This document shows positions 53,682 through 62,195 of a stretch of DNA of 64,000 bases, piece by piece. Both the position numbers and the translations under genes were made by a program. The notes beneath the pieces are model-generated. The model searched no databases. It was not told the origin of the DNA and was given only the letters and a program-made list of their open reading frames with translations. The DNA is from Amycolatopsis lexingtonensis (GTDB lineage: Bacteria > Actinomycetota > Actinomycetes > Mycobacteriales > Pseudonocardiaceae): positions 994,501 to 1,058,500 of the forward strand of contig NZ_JADBEG010000001.1 of assembly GCF_014873755.1 (NCBI RefSeq). The letters are read 5' to 3'. The stretch's first letter is position 1. Every line of letters starts with the position of its first letter.

Positions 53682-54338
53682 TCAGGGCCGGGTCGTTGCG
53701 GCCCCGGCCGGCTCCCGTGCCAGCAGTTCGAGGACCTCGGTGTCGTCGAGCTGGTCGAAGTCGGTGTACCAGTCGCCGACAGAGCCCTTGCGCCGCAGCG
53801 GGACCGGGCAGAGGGTCTGGTCGACGCCGGTGGCGAGCGCCCCCAGGATCTCGAGGGGTGCGACCGGCACGGCGAGGATGATCCGGCCGGCTTCTCTGGC
53901 CCGCAGCACTCGGATCGCGGCCCGGGTGGTGGCGCCGGTCGTGATGGCGTCGTCGACCAGGACGACGGTCCGGCCGGCGACCGGCAGTGGCGGGGCGTCC
54001 GGGTGGTAGCGGGTGGTGCGCCGGGCGAGTTCGGCTTTCGCCGATCTGGCGACCCGGCCGAATTCGGCTGGGGTGACCTTGAGTGCCCGGATGGTGTTCG
54101 GGTTGCTGACGATGACGTCTGGCTCGCCGGCCGCGCCGATGACGAGGTGCGGGCGGCGTGGCGCGATGAGTTTGTGGACCAGCAGTGCGTCGAGCGGGGC
54201 GTGCAGGGCGTCGGCGACCTCGCGGGCGACGGCGACGCCGCCGCGGGGCAGGCCGAGGACGATCGGTTCGTGCCCGCGTAGGTAGTGCAGCCGCGCTGCC
54301 AGGGTTTGGCCGGCTTCCCGCCGGTCCCGGAACCGCAT
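53682..54338 (-). CDS. Phosphoribosyltransferase-fold protein (dormancy-regulon type)
   Basis: 218 residues from ATG 54338. It carries the PRPP-binding motif VVLVDDAITTGATT (125-138) and an N-terminal segment IVLGLPRGGVAVAREVADAL typical of the Rv0571c/Rv2030c N-domain group, which belongs to the mycobacterial DosR regulon. The substrate base is unknown. Two DosR-like sites lie 60-100 bp upstream. It starts a minus-strand run with the deazaflavin genes. Confidence 0.87.
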   Translation of the reverse strand: MRFRDRREAGQTLAARLHYLRGHEPIVLGLPRGGVAVAREVADALHAPLDALLVHKLIAPRRPHLVIGAAGEPDVIVSNPNTIRALKVTPAEFGRVARSAKAELARRTTRYHPDAPPLPVAGRTVVLVDDAITTGATTRAAIRVLRAREAGRIILAVPVAPLEILGALATGVDQTLCPVPLRRKGSVGDWYTDFDQLDDTEVLELLAREPAGAATTRP

Positions 54339-54396
54339 CGTCGCCTCCCGCCGTCGGCCGTTCCCCACCCTGCCCGGTCGGCGACCGGGCCGAGCA

Positions 54397-54438
54397 GGGC
54401 TGGAAGTCACGGCCTTCGACGGCACAAAGTCCTTCACG
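54397..54438. promoter_or_regulatory. Two DosR-like boxes upstream of the phosphoribosyltransferase gene
   Basis: Read on the minus strand, 54410-54397 is GTGACTTCCAGCCC, matching ten of twelve fixed DosR positions including ACTT. Just upstream, about 54437-54424 reads AGGACTTTGTGCCG, matching nine. A proximal and a distal site is the usual layout of DosR-activated promoters. The second site could alternatively belong to the divergent sensor gene. Confidence 0.5.
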
Positions 54439-54575
54439 GCACGGCAGCGTTCTCGGAACGACGGGCACCAGTGTCGGCCGGGGTCGCGGGCGTGGACGAG
54501 CAGGCAGCCGGAAGTGCGTCGGTCGCTCCGGTGGTGCTAAACATGCAGACGGCCTGCCCGGTGGAGGAACGAGGC

Positions 54576-56231
54576 GTGATGGAGCAGAGCGTGGACTTCA
54601 CCGCCGTGTTTCTGGCGGGCCCGTCCCCGATGGCCGTGTTGTCCCCGGACCTGGCTTTCCTCGCCGTGAACGACGCCTACCTGGAAGTCTCCGGTCGCGG
54701 TCGCGAGGAGCTGGTCGGGCAGGACGTGTTCACCGCCTTCCCCGACAACCCCGACGACCCCCGCGGGGCCCGGACCCTGCGCGCGTCGCTGGAGCGCGTC
54801 CTGGCGACGGGGCAGCGGCACGTCATGCCGCTGCAGCGCTACGACGTGGCCGTGGCCGGGCAGCCCGGGGTGGTCGAACAGCGGTTCTGGAGCACGGTGA
54901 ACGGCCCCGTGCTCGACGAGGACGGTTCGGTCCGGTGGATCCTGCACCGCGTGGAAGAGGTGACCCACTTCCTGGAACGGCTGCCGTCGAACGATGCCGG
55001 GGCGGGCGAGCGGCAGGCGATGCAGGCGGAGGTCTTCGCCCGCAGTGAGGAACTGCACCAGGCCAACGAGCAGCTGGCCGCGGCCGCCGGCATCACCGCC
55101 GCGGTGCTGGCCGACGCGCCGACCGAAGACGTGCTGGAGCTGATCGCGAGCCGGGCGCGCTCCATCGCCGGGGTCGACCAGACGCTCGTCCTGGTGCCCG
55201 ACGACAGCCGCGAACACCTCGTCGTCGCTGCCTCGGCGGGAGCGCAGGCCGACGCCTATCGCTCACTGCGGCTGCCGTTGGCCGGCGCCGCCGGACCGGA
55301 GCCGGAGCCACTGAGCGTGCGGGTCTTCCGGACCGGCCGCTCCGTGATCAGCGAGGACGCCTCGCCGGCCGCACGCGATGCGGGTCTCGGGCCCGAGGTG
55401 GCCGTCGGGGCCGCGCTGGGGGTGCCGCTCGGGCCACCGGACGCCGTGCGCGGGGTGCTGGCCGTGGTCAACGTTCCGGGCCATTCGATCACCCCGACCA
55501 GCGTCGTCCGGTCGCTGGAGCTGTTCGCCGCGCAGGCCGCGATCGTCCTGGAACTGGCGGAGCGGCGCCGGGACGCCGTGCTCCTGTCGGTGCTGGACGA
55601 CCGGGAGCGCATCGCGGGCGAGCTCAACACCGCCGTCGTCGGCCGGCTCTCGACGATCGCCACCGGGCTGACCGCCGCGCTCAAGATCATTCAGCGCGAA
55701 GCCGCCGCGCGCCGGGTGGGCGACGCCGTGCGGGCGGTGGACGAGGTCATCCAGCAGCTGAACTCGGCGGTGTTCGCCATTCACGCCGATCCCGTGCGCG
55801 AGCGCGCGCTGCACCGGCGTATCCAGGATCTCCTCGACGCGGCCGCCGAAACCCTGGACGTCGCGATGACCTCACGGCTCGACAGCCGGCTCGACACCGC
55901 GCTGCGCGGGCCGGTGCGTGACCGGCTGATGGCGGTACTCGACACGGCGCTGGCGGGGGTGTCGCGCCGGTCCGGGGTCCGCCACGTGACGGTGACCGTC
56001 GATCTGCGGCCGGAACCCGGCCTGGGGTGTCTGTTCGCCCAGGTCGAAGACGACGGCACCTTCGCGTCGCCGGACAGCGACGCGGTGGACCCGGCCGATC
56101 TCACCACCGGGCTCGGTGATTCGCTCACCCTGGCCGCGCGTCCGGCGGGCGGCACGGTCGTCACCTGGCAGATCCTTCACGCCGGTGACACCCCGGTCCG
56201 TTCTTCCCGGGAGGGGCGAAGGCACAGCTGA
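54576..56231 (+). CDS. PAS-GAF sensor related to DosS/DevS kinases, apparently catalytically dead
   Basis: 551 residues from GTG 54576 (GGAGG 8 nt upstream; ATG 54579 is equivalent). PAS domain at about 8-130 (PSPMAVLSPDLAFLAVNDAY), a short coiled coil, and GAF domain at about 165-320. A HisKA_3-like segment reads DRERIAGELNTAVVGRL: where DosS-type kinases have DLHD, the phospho-acceptor His is Asn351. In the C-terminal ATPase region the N-box Asn is also missing (VLDTALAGVSRRS), while EDDG remains. It may be a sensor or scaffold without kinase activity. No response regulator gene is adjacent. Confidence 0.8.
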   Translation: MMEQSVDFTAVFLAGPSPMAVLSPDLAFLAVNDAYLEVSGRGREELVGQDVFTAFPDNPDDPRGARTLRASLERVLATGQRHVMPLQRYDVAVAGQPGVVEQRFWSTVNGPVLDEDGSVRWILHRVEEVTHFLERLPSNDAGAGERQAMQAEVFARSEELHQANEQLAAAAGITAAVLADAPTEDVLELIASRARSIAGVDQTLVLVPDDSREHLVVAASAGAQADAYRSLRLPLAGAAGPEPEPLSVRVFRTGRSVISEDASPAARDAGLGPEVAVGAALGVPLGPPDAVRGVLAVVNVPGHSITPTSVVRSLELFAAQAAIVLELAERRRDAVLLSVLDDRERIAGELNTAVVGRLSTIATGLTAALKIIQREAAARRVGDAVRAVDEVIQQLNSAVFAIHADPVRERALHRRIQDLLDAAAETLDVAMTSRLDSRLDTALRGPVRDRLMAVLDTALAGVSRRSGVRHVTVTVDLRPEPGLGCLFAQVEDDGTFASPDSDAVDPADLTTGLGDSLTLAARPAGGTVVTWQILHAGDTPVRSSREGRRHS

Positions 56232-56319
56232 ACACAGCCGGCCGTCCGGATACCGCCGATGCCGGGTATCCGGGCGGCCGGCTGCCGAGGTTTCACAGGG
56301 TTGCCGAGCTCACCAGGGC

Positions 56320-57450
56320 CTATCGCCGCTGCCAAGCGATGCCGCGGAAGGTGGCCTGGCCGGGGTCGTAGCCGAGACCGAGGATGATCCCGCCGGTGCC
56401 GGTGATGTGCTGCGCCTCCCAGGCTCGAAGGCCGGCGGGGGACGGCAACGGGTGCGCGCGGGTGTCCCAGTAGGCGGGCCGCATGGTGCCTTCGGCGAAG
56501 GAATAGCCGACCACGGTCCCGCGATCGTCGATGTCGGAGCACGAGCTCGTGGTGTCGGGTGGCAGCGGGTTCAGCACGGTCGCCTGTCCGGCACGGTCCC
56601 ACCGAACGCATTTCTGCTCTCCGTCGGCGGTCCAGGCCCACCCGACCACCAAGCCGTGGTCGTTGATCGTCGCGGTGTGCGGCGACCCGAGATCCGGCTC
56701 GGTGGAGAGGTTCGTCACCTGGCCCCAGCGGTCCCACACGACCATGCCGTCGAGGATGTCACCGCGGTTGTCGATGGCGGGTCCGGTGGCGGTGTTCGGG
56801 GCCGGCAGCTTGCTGATCCGCCCGGCTCGGTCCCACCGCACGGCGAACTGCACGCCGGTCTCGTCCGCGGCGATCCCGACGACCTCGTCCCGGTCGTTCA
56901 TCGAATATGCCGTGGTGTCGCCGCCGGCGGCCAGTGCCGCCAGCTCGACCGGCCGCCCGGCCGGGTCCCACCGCACCGATCGCCAGCGGTAATCGGGCCG
57001 GATGAAGCTGCCCAAGACCGAACCGCGTGCGTTGATCGAGACGGTGTACCCGGAAGCCGCGTCGCCGGGTAGCGCGAGCGCCTGCACGTGGCCGGCGCGA
57101 TCCCACCGCACGGGCCGGGCGGCGGAGGACTGGGAGACGTATCCCGCGATCTCACCCGACTCGTTGACGTCGACCGCGCCTCCGTCCGGGTAGCCGGCGA
57201 GCGTGGGGAGCGCGGTCACGCCGCCCGCGCGGTTCCACCGGACCGGTCTGGTGCCCGACTCGCCGACGATCACGCCGGCGTCGTTCGCCGCGTGGGCGTC
57301 GGTCCGCTCGCCGGCCGACAAGGGGCCCAGGTCGACAGCGGTGTAGGTGGGCGCCTGCGCGGCCTGAGCGACAGGTGGATCGGACACGGACACCAGACCG
57401 AGCGCGACGAACGCGCACAGCGGAAGCAGCCGGGCTGAGCGAGTAGCCAT
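56320..57450 (-). CDS. Secreted HAF-repeat beta-propeller-like protein
   Basis: 376 residues from ATG 57450, just after GAGGG. A signal peptide ends around residue 30 (VAQA). The rest is about seven HAF-type repeats with the pattern N-D/E-x-G-x-(I/V)-(V/A)-G, for example NDAGVIVGES, NESGEIAGYV, NDRDEVVGIA and NDHGLVVGWA, each followed by RW(D/N)RAG. This suggests an extracellular beta-propeller. Function unknown. Confidence 0.8.
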   Translation of the reverse strand: MATRSARLLPLCAFVALGLVSVSDPPVAQAAQAPTYTAVDLGPLSAGERTDAHAANDAGVIVGESGTRPVRWNRAGGVTALPTLAGYPDGGAVDVNESGEIAGYVSQSSAARPVRWDRAGHVQALALPGDAASGYTVSINARGSVLGSFIRPDYRWRSVRWDPAGRPVELAALAAGGDTTAYSMNDRDEVVGIAADETGVQFAVRWDRAGRISKLPAPNTATGPAIDNRGDILDGMVVWDRWGQVTNLSTEPDLGSPHTATINDHGLVVGWAWTADGEQKCVRWDRAGQATVLNPLPPDTTSSCSDIDDRGTVVGYSFAEGTMRPAYWDTRAHPLPSPAGLRAWEAQHITGTGGIILGLGYDPGQATFRGIAWQRR

Positions 57451-57690
57451 CTTTTCCCTCCTCGGATGAACCGATGGCGGCCGGAGTTCTCCGGCCGCCC
57501 GCGCCAACGCCGACGACGGGCAGGTTCACCCGGCGGGCCGGGCCGACGAGTTCACGTCGGCGGATGCCCGGCTCGCTGCACGACTCCCGGTCGGTCTTCG
57601 TCGGTCCGGTCCGTCCGCGAGCCGATCTTTCGGCGGGCTTCCGATGGTGTCGTCGGCGAAGCGCCGATTTAAGGGGCGGAGGACGCCGGA

Positions 57691-58161
57691 TCAAAGGACT
57701 TTCGTCGCATCGAGGTCGAGGTGGTCGCCGCTCCAGAACCGGCCGGCGTCGCCGGGGCGCCGTTTCCGGAGTGGCAGGCGACCGCGCAGCCGGCGGGCGG
57801 CGAGCTGGGTGGTCGACGGGAACGGCGTGCCGTCGAGCCGGGCGGTGGTGCGCAGGACGGTGTCTTCCAGCTCCTCGGTGACGGGGTTTTCGAGCTGGCG
57901 CAGCCAAACCCGCTGGTGGTACTTCTCGGCCCACACCCGGACGGCCCCGCGCAGGTCGTGCAGCTGCGCGCCCCGCTGGTGGCGGCCGGACCAGACGTCC
58001 GGCAGCGAACGGCCCAGCTCCGCGTGCCACAGCAGCGGCGGGAGGTCTTCGATCACCACGGCCATGCCGGCGTGGTTGACCGGGCTGTTGGTGACGACCC
58101 GGATGGTCCGGTCGGCCGCGGACTTCCCGCGGAACAGCCACAGGTCTCCGGTGCGCGTCAC
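57691..58161 (-). CDS. YiiX/YebB-type papain-like protein, internally shortened
   Basis: 156 residues. The start GDLWLFRGKSAADRTIRVVT, then NSPVNHAGMAVVI with the expected catalytic His, is typical of permuted papain-fold (C92-like) proteins. The ending GRFWSGDHLDL is also typical. The segment that should lie between them, with the catalytic Cys (usually a CAE/CSQ-type motif), is absent: the text goes from LRGRLPLRKRR directly to PGDAGRFWSG. If this is a deletion, the protein is inactive. Confidence 0.6.
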   Translation of the reverse strand: MTRTGDLWLFRGKSAADRTIRVVTNSPVNHAGMAVVIEDLPPLLWHAELGRSLPDVWSGRHQRGAQLHDLRGAVRVWAEKYHQRVWLRQLENPVTEELEDTVLRTTARLDGTPFPSTTQLAARRLRGRLPLRKRRPGDAGRFWSGDHLDLDATKVL

Positions 58162-58217
58162 GGCGGCGGCTTCGTCGAGATCGAGCTGGGTGCCCGGCAG
58201 GGCAGTAGCCTAGACCG

Positions 58218-58341
58218 GTGCGCTGGTGGAAGGCAGTGGGTCTGGCGGGCCTACACCCCGGACGAGGTTCGTGATCGGCTGCACGCCCGCCTCGCGAAAT
58301 CACCGGCCGCGTCCGAGAGCGACCCAGACGACGACAGCTGA
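58218..58341 (+). pseudogene. Remnant of a small actinobacterial membrane protein
   Basis: GTG 58218 opens VRWWKAVGLAGL, a usual N-terminus for a small membrane protein, but stops at 58272. In the +1 frame the sequence continues as RAYTPDEVRDRLHARLAKSP and ends in an acidic tail with a stop at 58339-58341. The membrane helix that normally joins the two parts is missing. An internal deletion with frame loss is the simplest explanation. Confidence 0.55.
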
Positions 58342-58427
58342 GCCGGTCCGGCGCGGGCTCACCGCGCTGATGATCGTGCGGGCCGCCGCGCACGCCCGTC
58401 AGCCACGTGTGCGTTTGCCGCGGTGCG

Positions 58428-58481
58428 GTGGCCGGGCTGCACAAGCGATACGGCGACGTCGTGGCCGTGGCAACCGTCGAT
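58428..58481 (+). pseudogene. Fragment of an ABC transporter ATPase gene (first strand only)
   Basis: Codons here read VAGLHKRYGDVVAVATVD, matching the first beta-strands of ABC transporter ATPases (usually L-x-K-x-Y/F-G-x-x-x-A-V-D). The Walker A that should follow is absent and the sequence turns into the neighbouring gene. The whole gap 58162-58529 holds only this fragment and the membrane-protein remnant. Confidence 0.5.
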
Positions 58482-58529
58482 CGACCACCCCGGCGCCGCG
58501 ACTCCCGGTCGCGACGGGCGGCCTTCTCC

Positions 58530-58832
58530 TCAAGCTCGTGCGCCCAGGGCGCGGATGGCCGGCCAGCCGAGCAGCAGGATCACCAGCCCGACAACGGGTG
58601 CCGCGATGCTCCACCACGCGACGATGGCCAGCGGCGCCGTGCCGAGAACGAGCAGGGCTGTGGCGATGAGCCGGGATCGCCGCGCGACGACCAGGGCGGT
58701 GAGCACGAGCCCCGCGCCGGCCAGCCCCAGCGTCCGGTCGAGGCCGTACCCGCCGAGGCCGATCCAGACGTAGAACAGGGCCGACACGGCGGTCAGCGCG
58801 GTCGTCCACCAGGTCCACGATGTACGAGTCAT
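58530..58832 (-). CDS. Small membrane protein, 100 aa
   Basis: Three hydrophobic helices (about 9-28, 33-48 and 55-92) with little loop sequence. ATG 58832 follows GGAAGGG by 4 nt. It lies 14 bp after the Acg gene on the same strand and is probably its co-transcribed neighbour. Family not recognised. Confidence 0.7.
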   Translation of the reverse strand: MTRTSWTWWTTALTAVSALFYVWIGLGGYGLDRTLGLAGAGLVLTALVVARRSRLIATALLVLGTAPLAIVAWWSIAAPVVGLVILLLGWPAIRALGARA

Positions 58833-58846
58833 GACGCCCTTCCTCG

Positions 58847-60055
58847 TCAGCGAAGCCGAACGTCTTCGGCGGGGCGGCGAGGGCTGGGCAGCGCGTCGCC
58901 GGTGGGATAGCCGATCCGGAACGCCATCACGGGGTGCCATCCGGACGGCAGCAAGGCGGCTGTCGCGTCGGTGAACCGCGGAGGCAGCCCGGCGGTGCTC
59001 TCCCGGTCCATGCGTTCGAGTACCTGGTTCAGTGGCTGCACGGCCAGTCCTTCGCCGGTGGCCCACAGGTGCATGCGCTGCCAGCTTCGGCCCACCTGGA
59101 GGCGCTGCACCCGGTCGCGGGCGTCGCGTGCCACCAGAATCCCGAACGCCGCGGCGGTGGCGACCTGGCTGTCGCGGGTCGCGCGAAGCCACCCGTCGGC
59201 GTTCTGCTGCCGGGAGGTGCCCAGCAGCTTGGCGGCGGCGCGGATCAGCGGCGGCCGGCCTGAAGCGTCGATCGTGACTCCGTCCTTTGTGGACTGGATT
59301 TTCTGCCGGCTGGTCCGGTACCAGGCGAAGTCGTCGGCCGCTTGGTGCGCGTCGGCGTTGATCGCCTCGGTCGCCCGCACCGTGAGATCGCCGAACGTGT
59401 GCCCGTCCGCCCCGGTGAGCCACGCGAGCCGGACGGTGTCCGGCGTGGTGTCGGGGTCGAGCAGGCCGGTGATCGCTTCCCGGGTTTCCGGGGACAGGGG
59501 CCGGCCGGTGTCGTAGGCGCCGCGGTCGGTGTGCCGCTTCCCGATCGCGGCGAACAGCGACGATTGCGAGCGGGCTGCGTGGATCAGGCCGATCCGGGCG
59601 ATGAGCTCGGGGCGTGCGGGGTCGGGCAGCAGCGTGACGGCCGGGGCCAGTTCGTTGGGTGGGCCGGCGAGCACGAGGTTCTCGAGGGCGCAGCCCAGTG
59701 ACACGTCCAGCTCGCGGTGCAGCGGGTCCATGGTGCCGATGCCGCGGGTCATGTCGGCGTAGAGGTCGATCCGGTCCGGCTCGACGCGGAACAGCCACGG
59801 TTGGGTGTTGTGGGCGTTCGCCGCCAGGACGGCGGCGCGCACCAGGTTGAGCACGCTTGCCTCCGGTGGGTTCCACTCGTTCCATGCCGCGTAGGCCGAC
59901 CCGCGCGCGGTCGCGTAGACCCCGCTGTCCACCGCGCGCCAGGTCAGGCCGCCGGCTCCGGCCACGGCGAGGGTGCCGGCCCCGAGCCCGAGCAGTCCCA
60001 GGACCCGGCGCCGGTCGAGCGTCCGCCCGGGACTGTCGTCGTGCTCGCGATTCAT
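58847..60055 (-). CDS. Acg-family FMN-binding nitroreductase-like protein
   Basis: 402 residues. An N-terminal Tat-like leader (LDRRRVLGLLGLGAGTLAVA) precedes the Acg-type body: LVRAAVLAANAHNTQPWLFR, then GKRHTDRGAYDTGRPLSPE and FGILVARDARDRVQRLQVG. The C-terminal MAFRIGYPTGDALPSPRR is also typical. Acg (Rv2032) is a DosR-regulon protein thought to sequester FMN. The presence of an export signal differs from Rv2032. It lies 60 bp downstream of the nitronate monooxygenase gene. Confidence 0.88.
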   Translation of the reverse strand: MNREHDDSPGRTLDRRRVLGLLGLGAGTLAVAGAGGLTWRAVDSGVYATARGSAYAAWNEWNPPEASVLNLVRAAVLAANAHNTQPWLFRVEPDRIDLYADMTRGIGTMDPLHRELDVSLGCALENLVLAGPPNELAPAVTLLPDPARPELIARIGLIHAARSQSSLFAAIGKRHTDRGAYDTGRPLSPETREAITGLLDPDTTPDTVRLAWLTGADGHTFGDLTVRATEAINADAHQAADDFAWYRTSRQKIQSTKDGVTIDASGRPPLIRAAAKLLGTSRQQNADGWLRATRDSQVATAAAFGILVARDARDRVQRLQVGRSWQRMHLWATGEGLAVQPLNQVLERMDRESTAGLPPRFTDATAALLPSGWHPVMAFRIGYPTGDALPSPRRPAEDVRLR

Positions 60056-60115
60056 GCCGCGACCTCCTCATCGATGTCGGCGTCGGCTCGGCCGGGTGCC
60101 TCGTGCAGGTCGCCG

Positions 60116-61537
60116 CTACCCGCCGGAGAGCAGGTAGCCGAGGACGTCCGTCGCGGAGTAGCCGGTTGCCCCCGGCGGTAGCAGGTGGGGCAGGAACTCG
60201 AGGTCTTGGCCGAGGGTGATCAGCGGCGTCTCCTGGTATCCGTCGCGGCGGTTTTGGCCGAGTCCGACGGTCGCGACCAGTCCGTTGCACAGGCAGCGGC
60301 GGCCGATCGTGTCCTCGGCCGCCCCATGTTTGGCGACGTAGTCGGCGACCGGCTCGGCGGGGCAGCGGTAGCCGATCCGGCCCTGCGGGGTGTGGTACGG
60401 CGTGCGCAGGTATCCGAGGTCGCACAGCCGGGGCCGGGCCGCGTAGGTCTGCTCGTCGGCGAGGGTTCCGGGAAGCCGGGCGAGCTTGAACGGAAACCCG
60501 GCCGGTGAGGCGTGCGGGTCGTTGTGCACCTCGAGGGTGCCGTCGGTGGCGCGGTCGAGCAGCTGCCGCTTGAGTTCCGGGGCGATGCCGGACTCGGCGG
60601 AGAGCGCGAACGCGGTGCCGACCTGGATGCCGGCCGCGCCGGCTGCCTGGGCGGCGGCCAGGCCGGCTGGGCTCGCGAACCCGCCGGCGAGCCAGAACGG
60701 CAGCCCTGTCGCCGCCACCTTGGCCACCTCGATGTCGTCGCGCGGGCCGTACACCGGCTCCCCGCTGCCGGACAGCTGCAGCCGGCCGCGGGGCGGCGCG
60801 CTGTGCCCGCCGGCGACCGGGGTCTCCAGCACGAATCCGTCCGGGCGGGTTCGCGGGTCGCGGCTGAGCCTGGTCGCCAGGACCGCCGAAGAGATGATGG
60901 CCAGCAGCTTCGGCCTGCGCAGCGGCCCGGCGGCGGGCAGCAGTGCGGAGGGGTCGAAGTGGAGGGTGTGCCGTTGGTCCGAACCGGCGACGGCGACGGG
61001 GAAGTCGACCGGCGCGGGCTCGGCGAGAGCGTCGAGCAGACCGGGGAGTTCGGTCGGGATGCCCGCGCCCACCAGTACGTAGTCCACTCCGGCGAGCATG
61101 GCGCCGTACGCGGCGGCCGGGGTGGCGAGCTGGATCTTCTCGAGGTAGTTGATCCCGACCGGTCCGGTGTGTCCTTCCTTGGCGAGGAACACTTCGGCGA
61201 AGTTGCCCACGACGGTCAACGCGGTGGCGGCCGGACGCGCGGGGAGGCCGAGCCGGGCCACCCCGCGGAACGGCCGGCCGGGCTCGATCCCGCCCGGGAC
61301 GAAGTACCGGTGGAGGATCCGCTCGACGAGGCCGGGCTCGGGAAAGTGCGCGAGCGCGCGGCGGAGGTGACCGCCGGGGTCGCCGCGCTGGAGGGTACGG
61401 GCCAGCAGCGCGTCGAGCGCGACACCGGAGACGACGCCGAGCTGCCCCGCTTCGGCGACGGTCCTGGCCAGCCGCCAGCTCGACACCGCGACTCCCATGC
61501 CGCCCTGGACGATCGCCGGGTGGCCGGGCCCGGTCAC
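60116..61537 (-). CDS. Nitronate monooxygenase (FMN-dependent)
   Basis: 473 residues from GTG 61537, overlapping the original stop of the upstream membrane-protein gene (GTGA). NMO/IMPDH-type barrel motifs: HPAIVQGGMGVAVSSWRLAR, ETPVAGGHSAPPRG with the catalytic His region, LAGGFASPAGLAAAQAAGAA and IQVGTAFALSAESGI (FMN phosphate site). The enzyme oxidises toxic nitronates such as propionate-3-nitronate. Because of a 16-bp duplication upstream, the membrane-protein frame now runs into this frame, so a longer fused product of about 640 residues is also possible. Confidence 0.87.
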   Translation of the reverse strand: MTGPGHPAIVQGGMGVAVSSWRLARTVAEAGQLGVVSGVALDALLARTLQRGDPGGHLRRALAHFPEPGLVERILHRYFVPGGIEPGRPFRGVARLGLPARPAATALTVVGNFAEVFLAKEGHTGPVGINYLEKIQLATPAAAYGAMLAGVDYVLVGAGIPTELPGLLDALAEPAPVDFPVAVAGSDQRHTLHFDPSALLPAAGPLRRPKLLAIISSAVLATRLSRDPRTRPDGFVLETPVAGGHSAPPRGRLQLSGSGEPVYGPRDDIEVAKVAATGLPFWLAGGFASPAGLAAAQAAGAAGIQVGTAFALSAESGIAPELKRQLLDRATDGTLEVHNDPHASPAGFPFKLARLPGTLADEQTYAARPRLCDLGYLRTPYHTPQGRIGYRCPAEPVADYVAKHGAAEDTIGRRCLCNGLVATVGLGQNRRDGYQETPLITLGQDLEFLPHLLPPGATGYSATDVLGYLLSGG

Positions 61538-62035
61538 GAGTGCGCCCGCCCCGGCCGGTGTCCCCGCGCCACGGCGAGCAGAGCGGCGCCCAGTCCGGTG
61601 AGCAGCGCTCCGAGCCCGACCACGAGTGTCGTGAGGCGCGCCGCCTGGTAGGCGCGCCGCCTGGTAGGCGCCCAGCAGGGAGGCACGCAGTGTTTCGCCG
61701 GCGAACGCGGTCTCGCGCAGCTTGACGAGGTTCTCGTCGGCGCCACCGGCGTCGTGCAGGGCCTGGGAAAGCTCGGCGTAGGTGCGTCCGCGGGTGGCGC
61801 GCCGGACGTTGGACTTGATCAGGTCGGAGTACGCTTTCGCGCGTGCTCCGCTGTCCACCGGCAGTTCCGCGAACTCGCCGAGCGGCTCCGGGAGCGCGTC
61901 ACGTCCGGGAAAACTGATCCGCTGCTGCGCGAGTTCGGACTTCAGCTGTGTCCGGCCCTGCCGGCCGCGCAGCACCAAGATCGGTCCGGCGGCCAGCAGC
62001 GAGCCGCCGACCAGCCACAGCAGCACAGTGCTCAT
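61534..62035 (-). pseudogene. Two-helix membrane protein gene, frameshifted by a 16-bp duplication
   Basis: ATG 62035 starts a signal-anchor helix (MSTVLLWLVGGSLLAAGPIL) and a charged middle (YSDLIKSNVRRATRGRTYAE). It proceeds normally to SLLGAYQAARL. Here a tandem duplication (61635-61671) shifts the frame; the second membrane helix TTLVVGLGALLTGLGAALLA lies in the other frame and ends at 61534. Without the duplication the gene would be about 160 residues and end in GTGA overlap with the nitronate monooxygenase gene. A DosR-like box is upstream. Confidence 0.7.
61635..61671. repeat. Perfect 16-bp tandem duplication inside the membrane-protein gene
   Basis: The unit GGCGCGCCGCCTGGTA occurs at 61635-61650 and again at 61651-61666, followed by five bases of a third copy. 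Sixteen is not a multiple of three, so the duplication shifts the frame by +1. Removing one copy restores a continuous two-helix protein. Such a repeat could expand or contract by slippage. Confidence 0.9.
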
Positions 62036-62130
62036 CGGATGTGCGTTCCGCAACGGGATCGGCCTCTTTCCAGACGTTGTCGATCAACCCGGGCAGGTGC
62101 ACCTTTTCGGCCGCGGGCGCCCGCCGCGGA

Positions 62131-62144
62131 GGGGCATAAGTCCC
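62131..62144. promoter_or_regulatory. DosR-like box upstream of the membrane-protein/NMO/Acg unit
   Basis: GGGGCATAAGTCCC fits the GGGNC-N4-GNCCC core and matches ten of twelve fixed DosR positions. It lies 96 bp upstream of ATG 62035. One box could thus control four minus-strand genes, including the Acg gene. Confidence 0.55.
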
Positions 62145-62195
62145 CATTTCCGCGCGGAAGGTCCTCCCGAAGGCTCGAGCGGTTCCGCGACCTGG

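Noticed and set aside
57693..57706. AGGACTTTCGTCGC, a ten-of-twelve DosR-like match
   Set aside because: It lies inside the 3' end of the YiiX-like coding sequence and is not upstream of any gene in a usable position.
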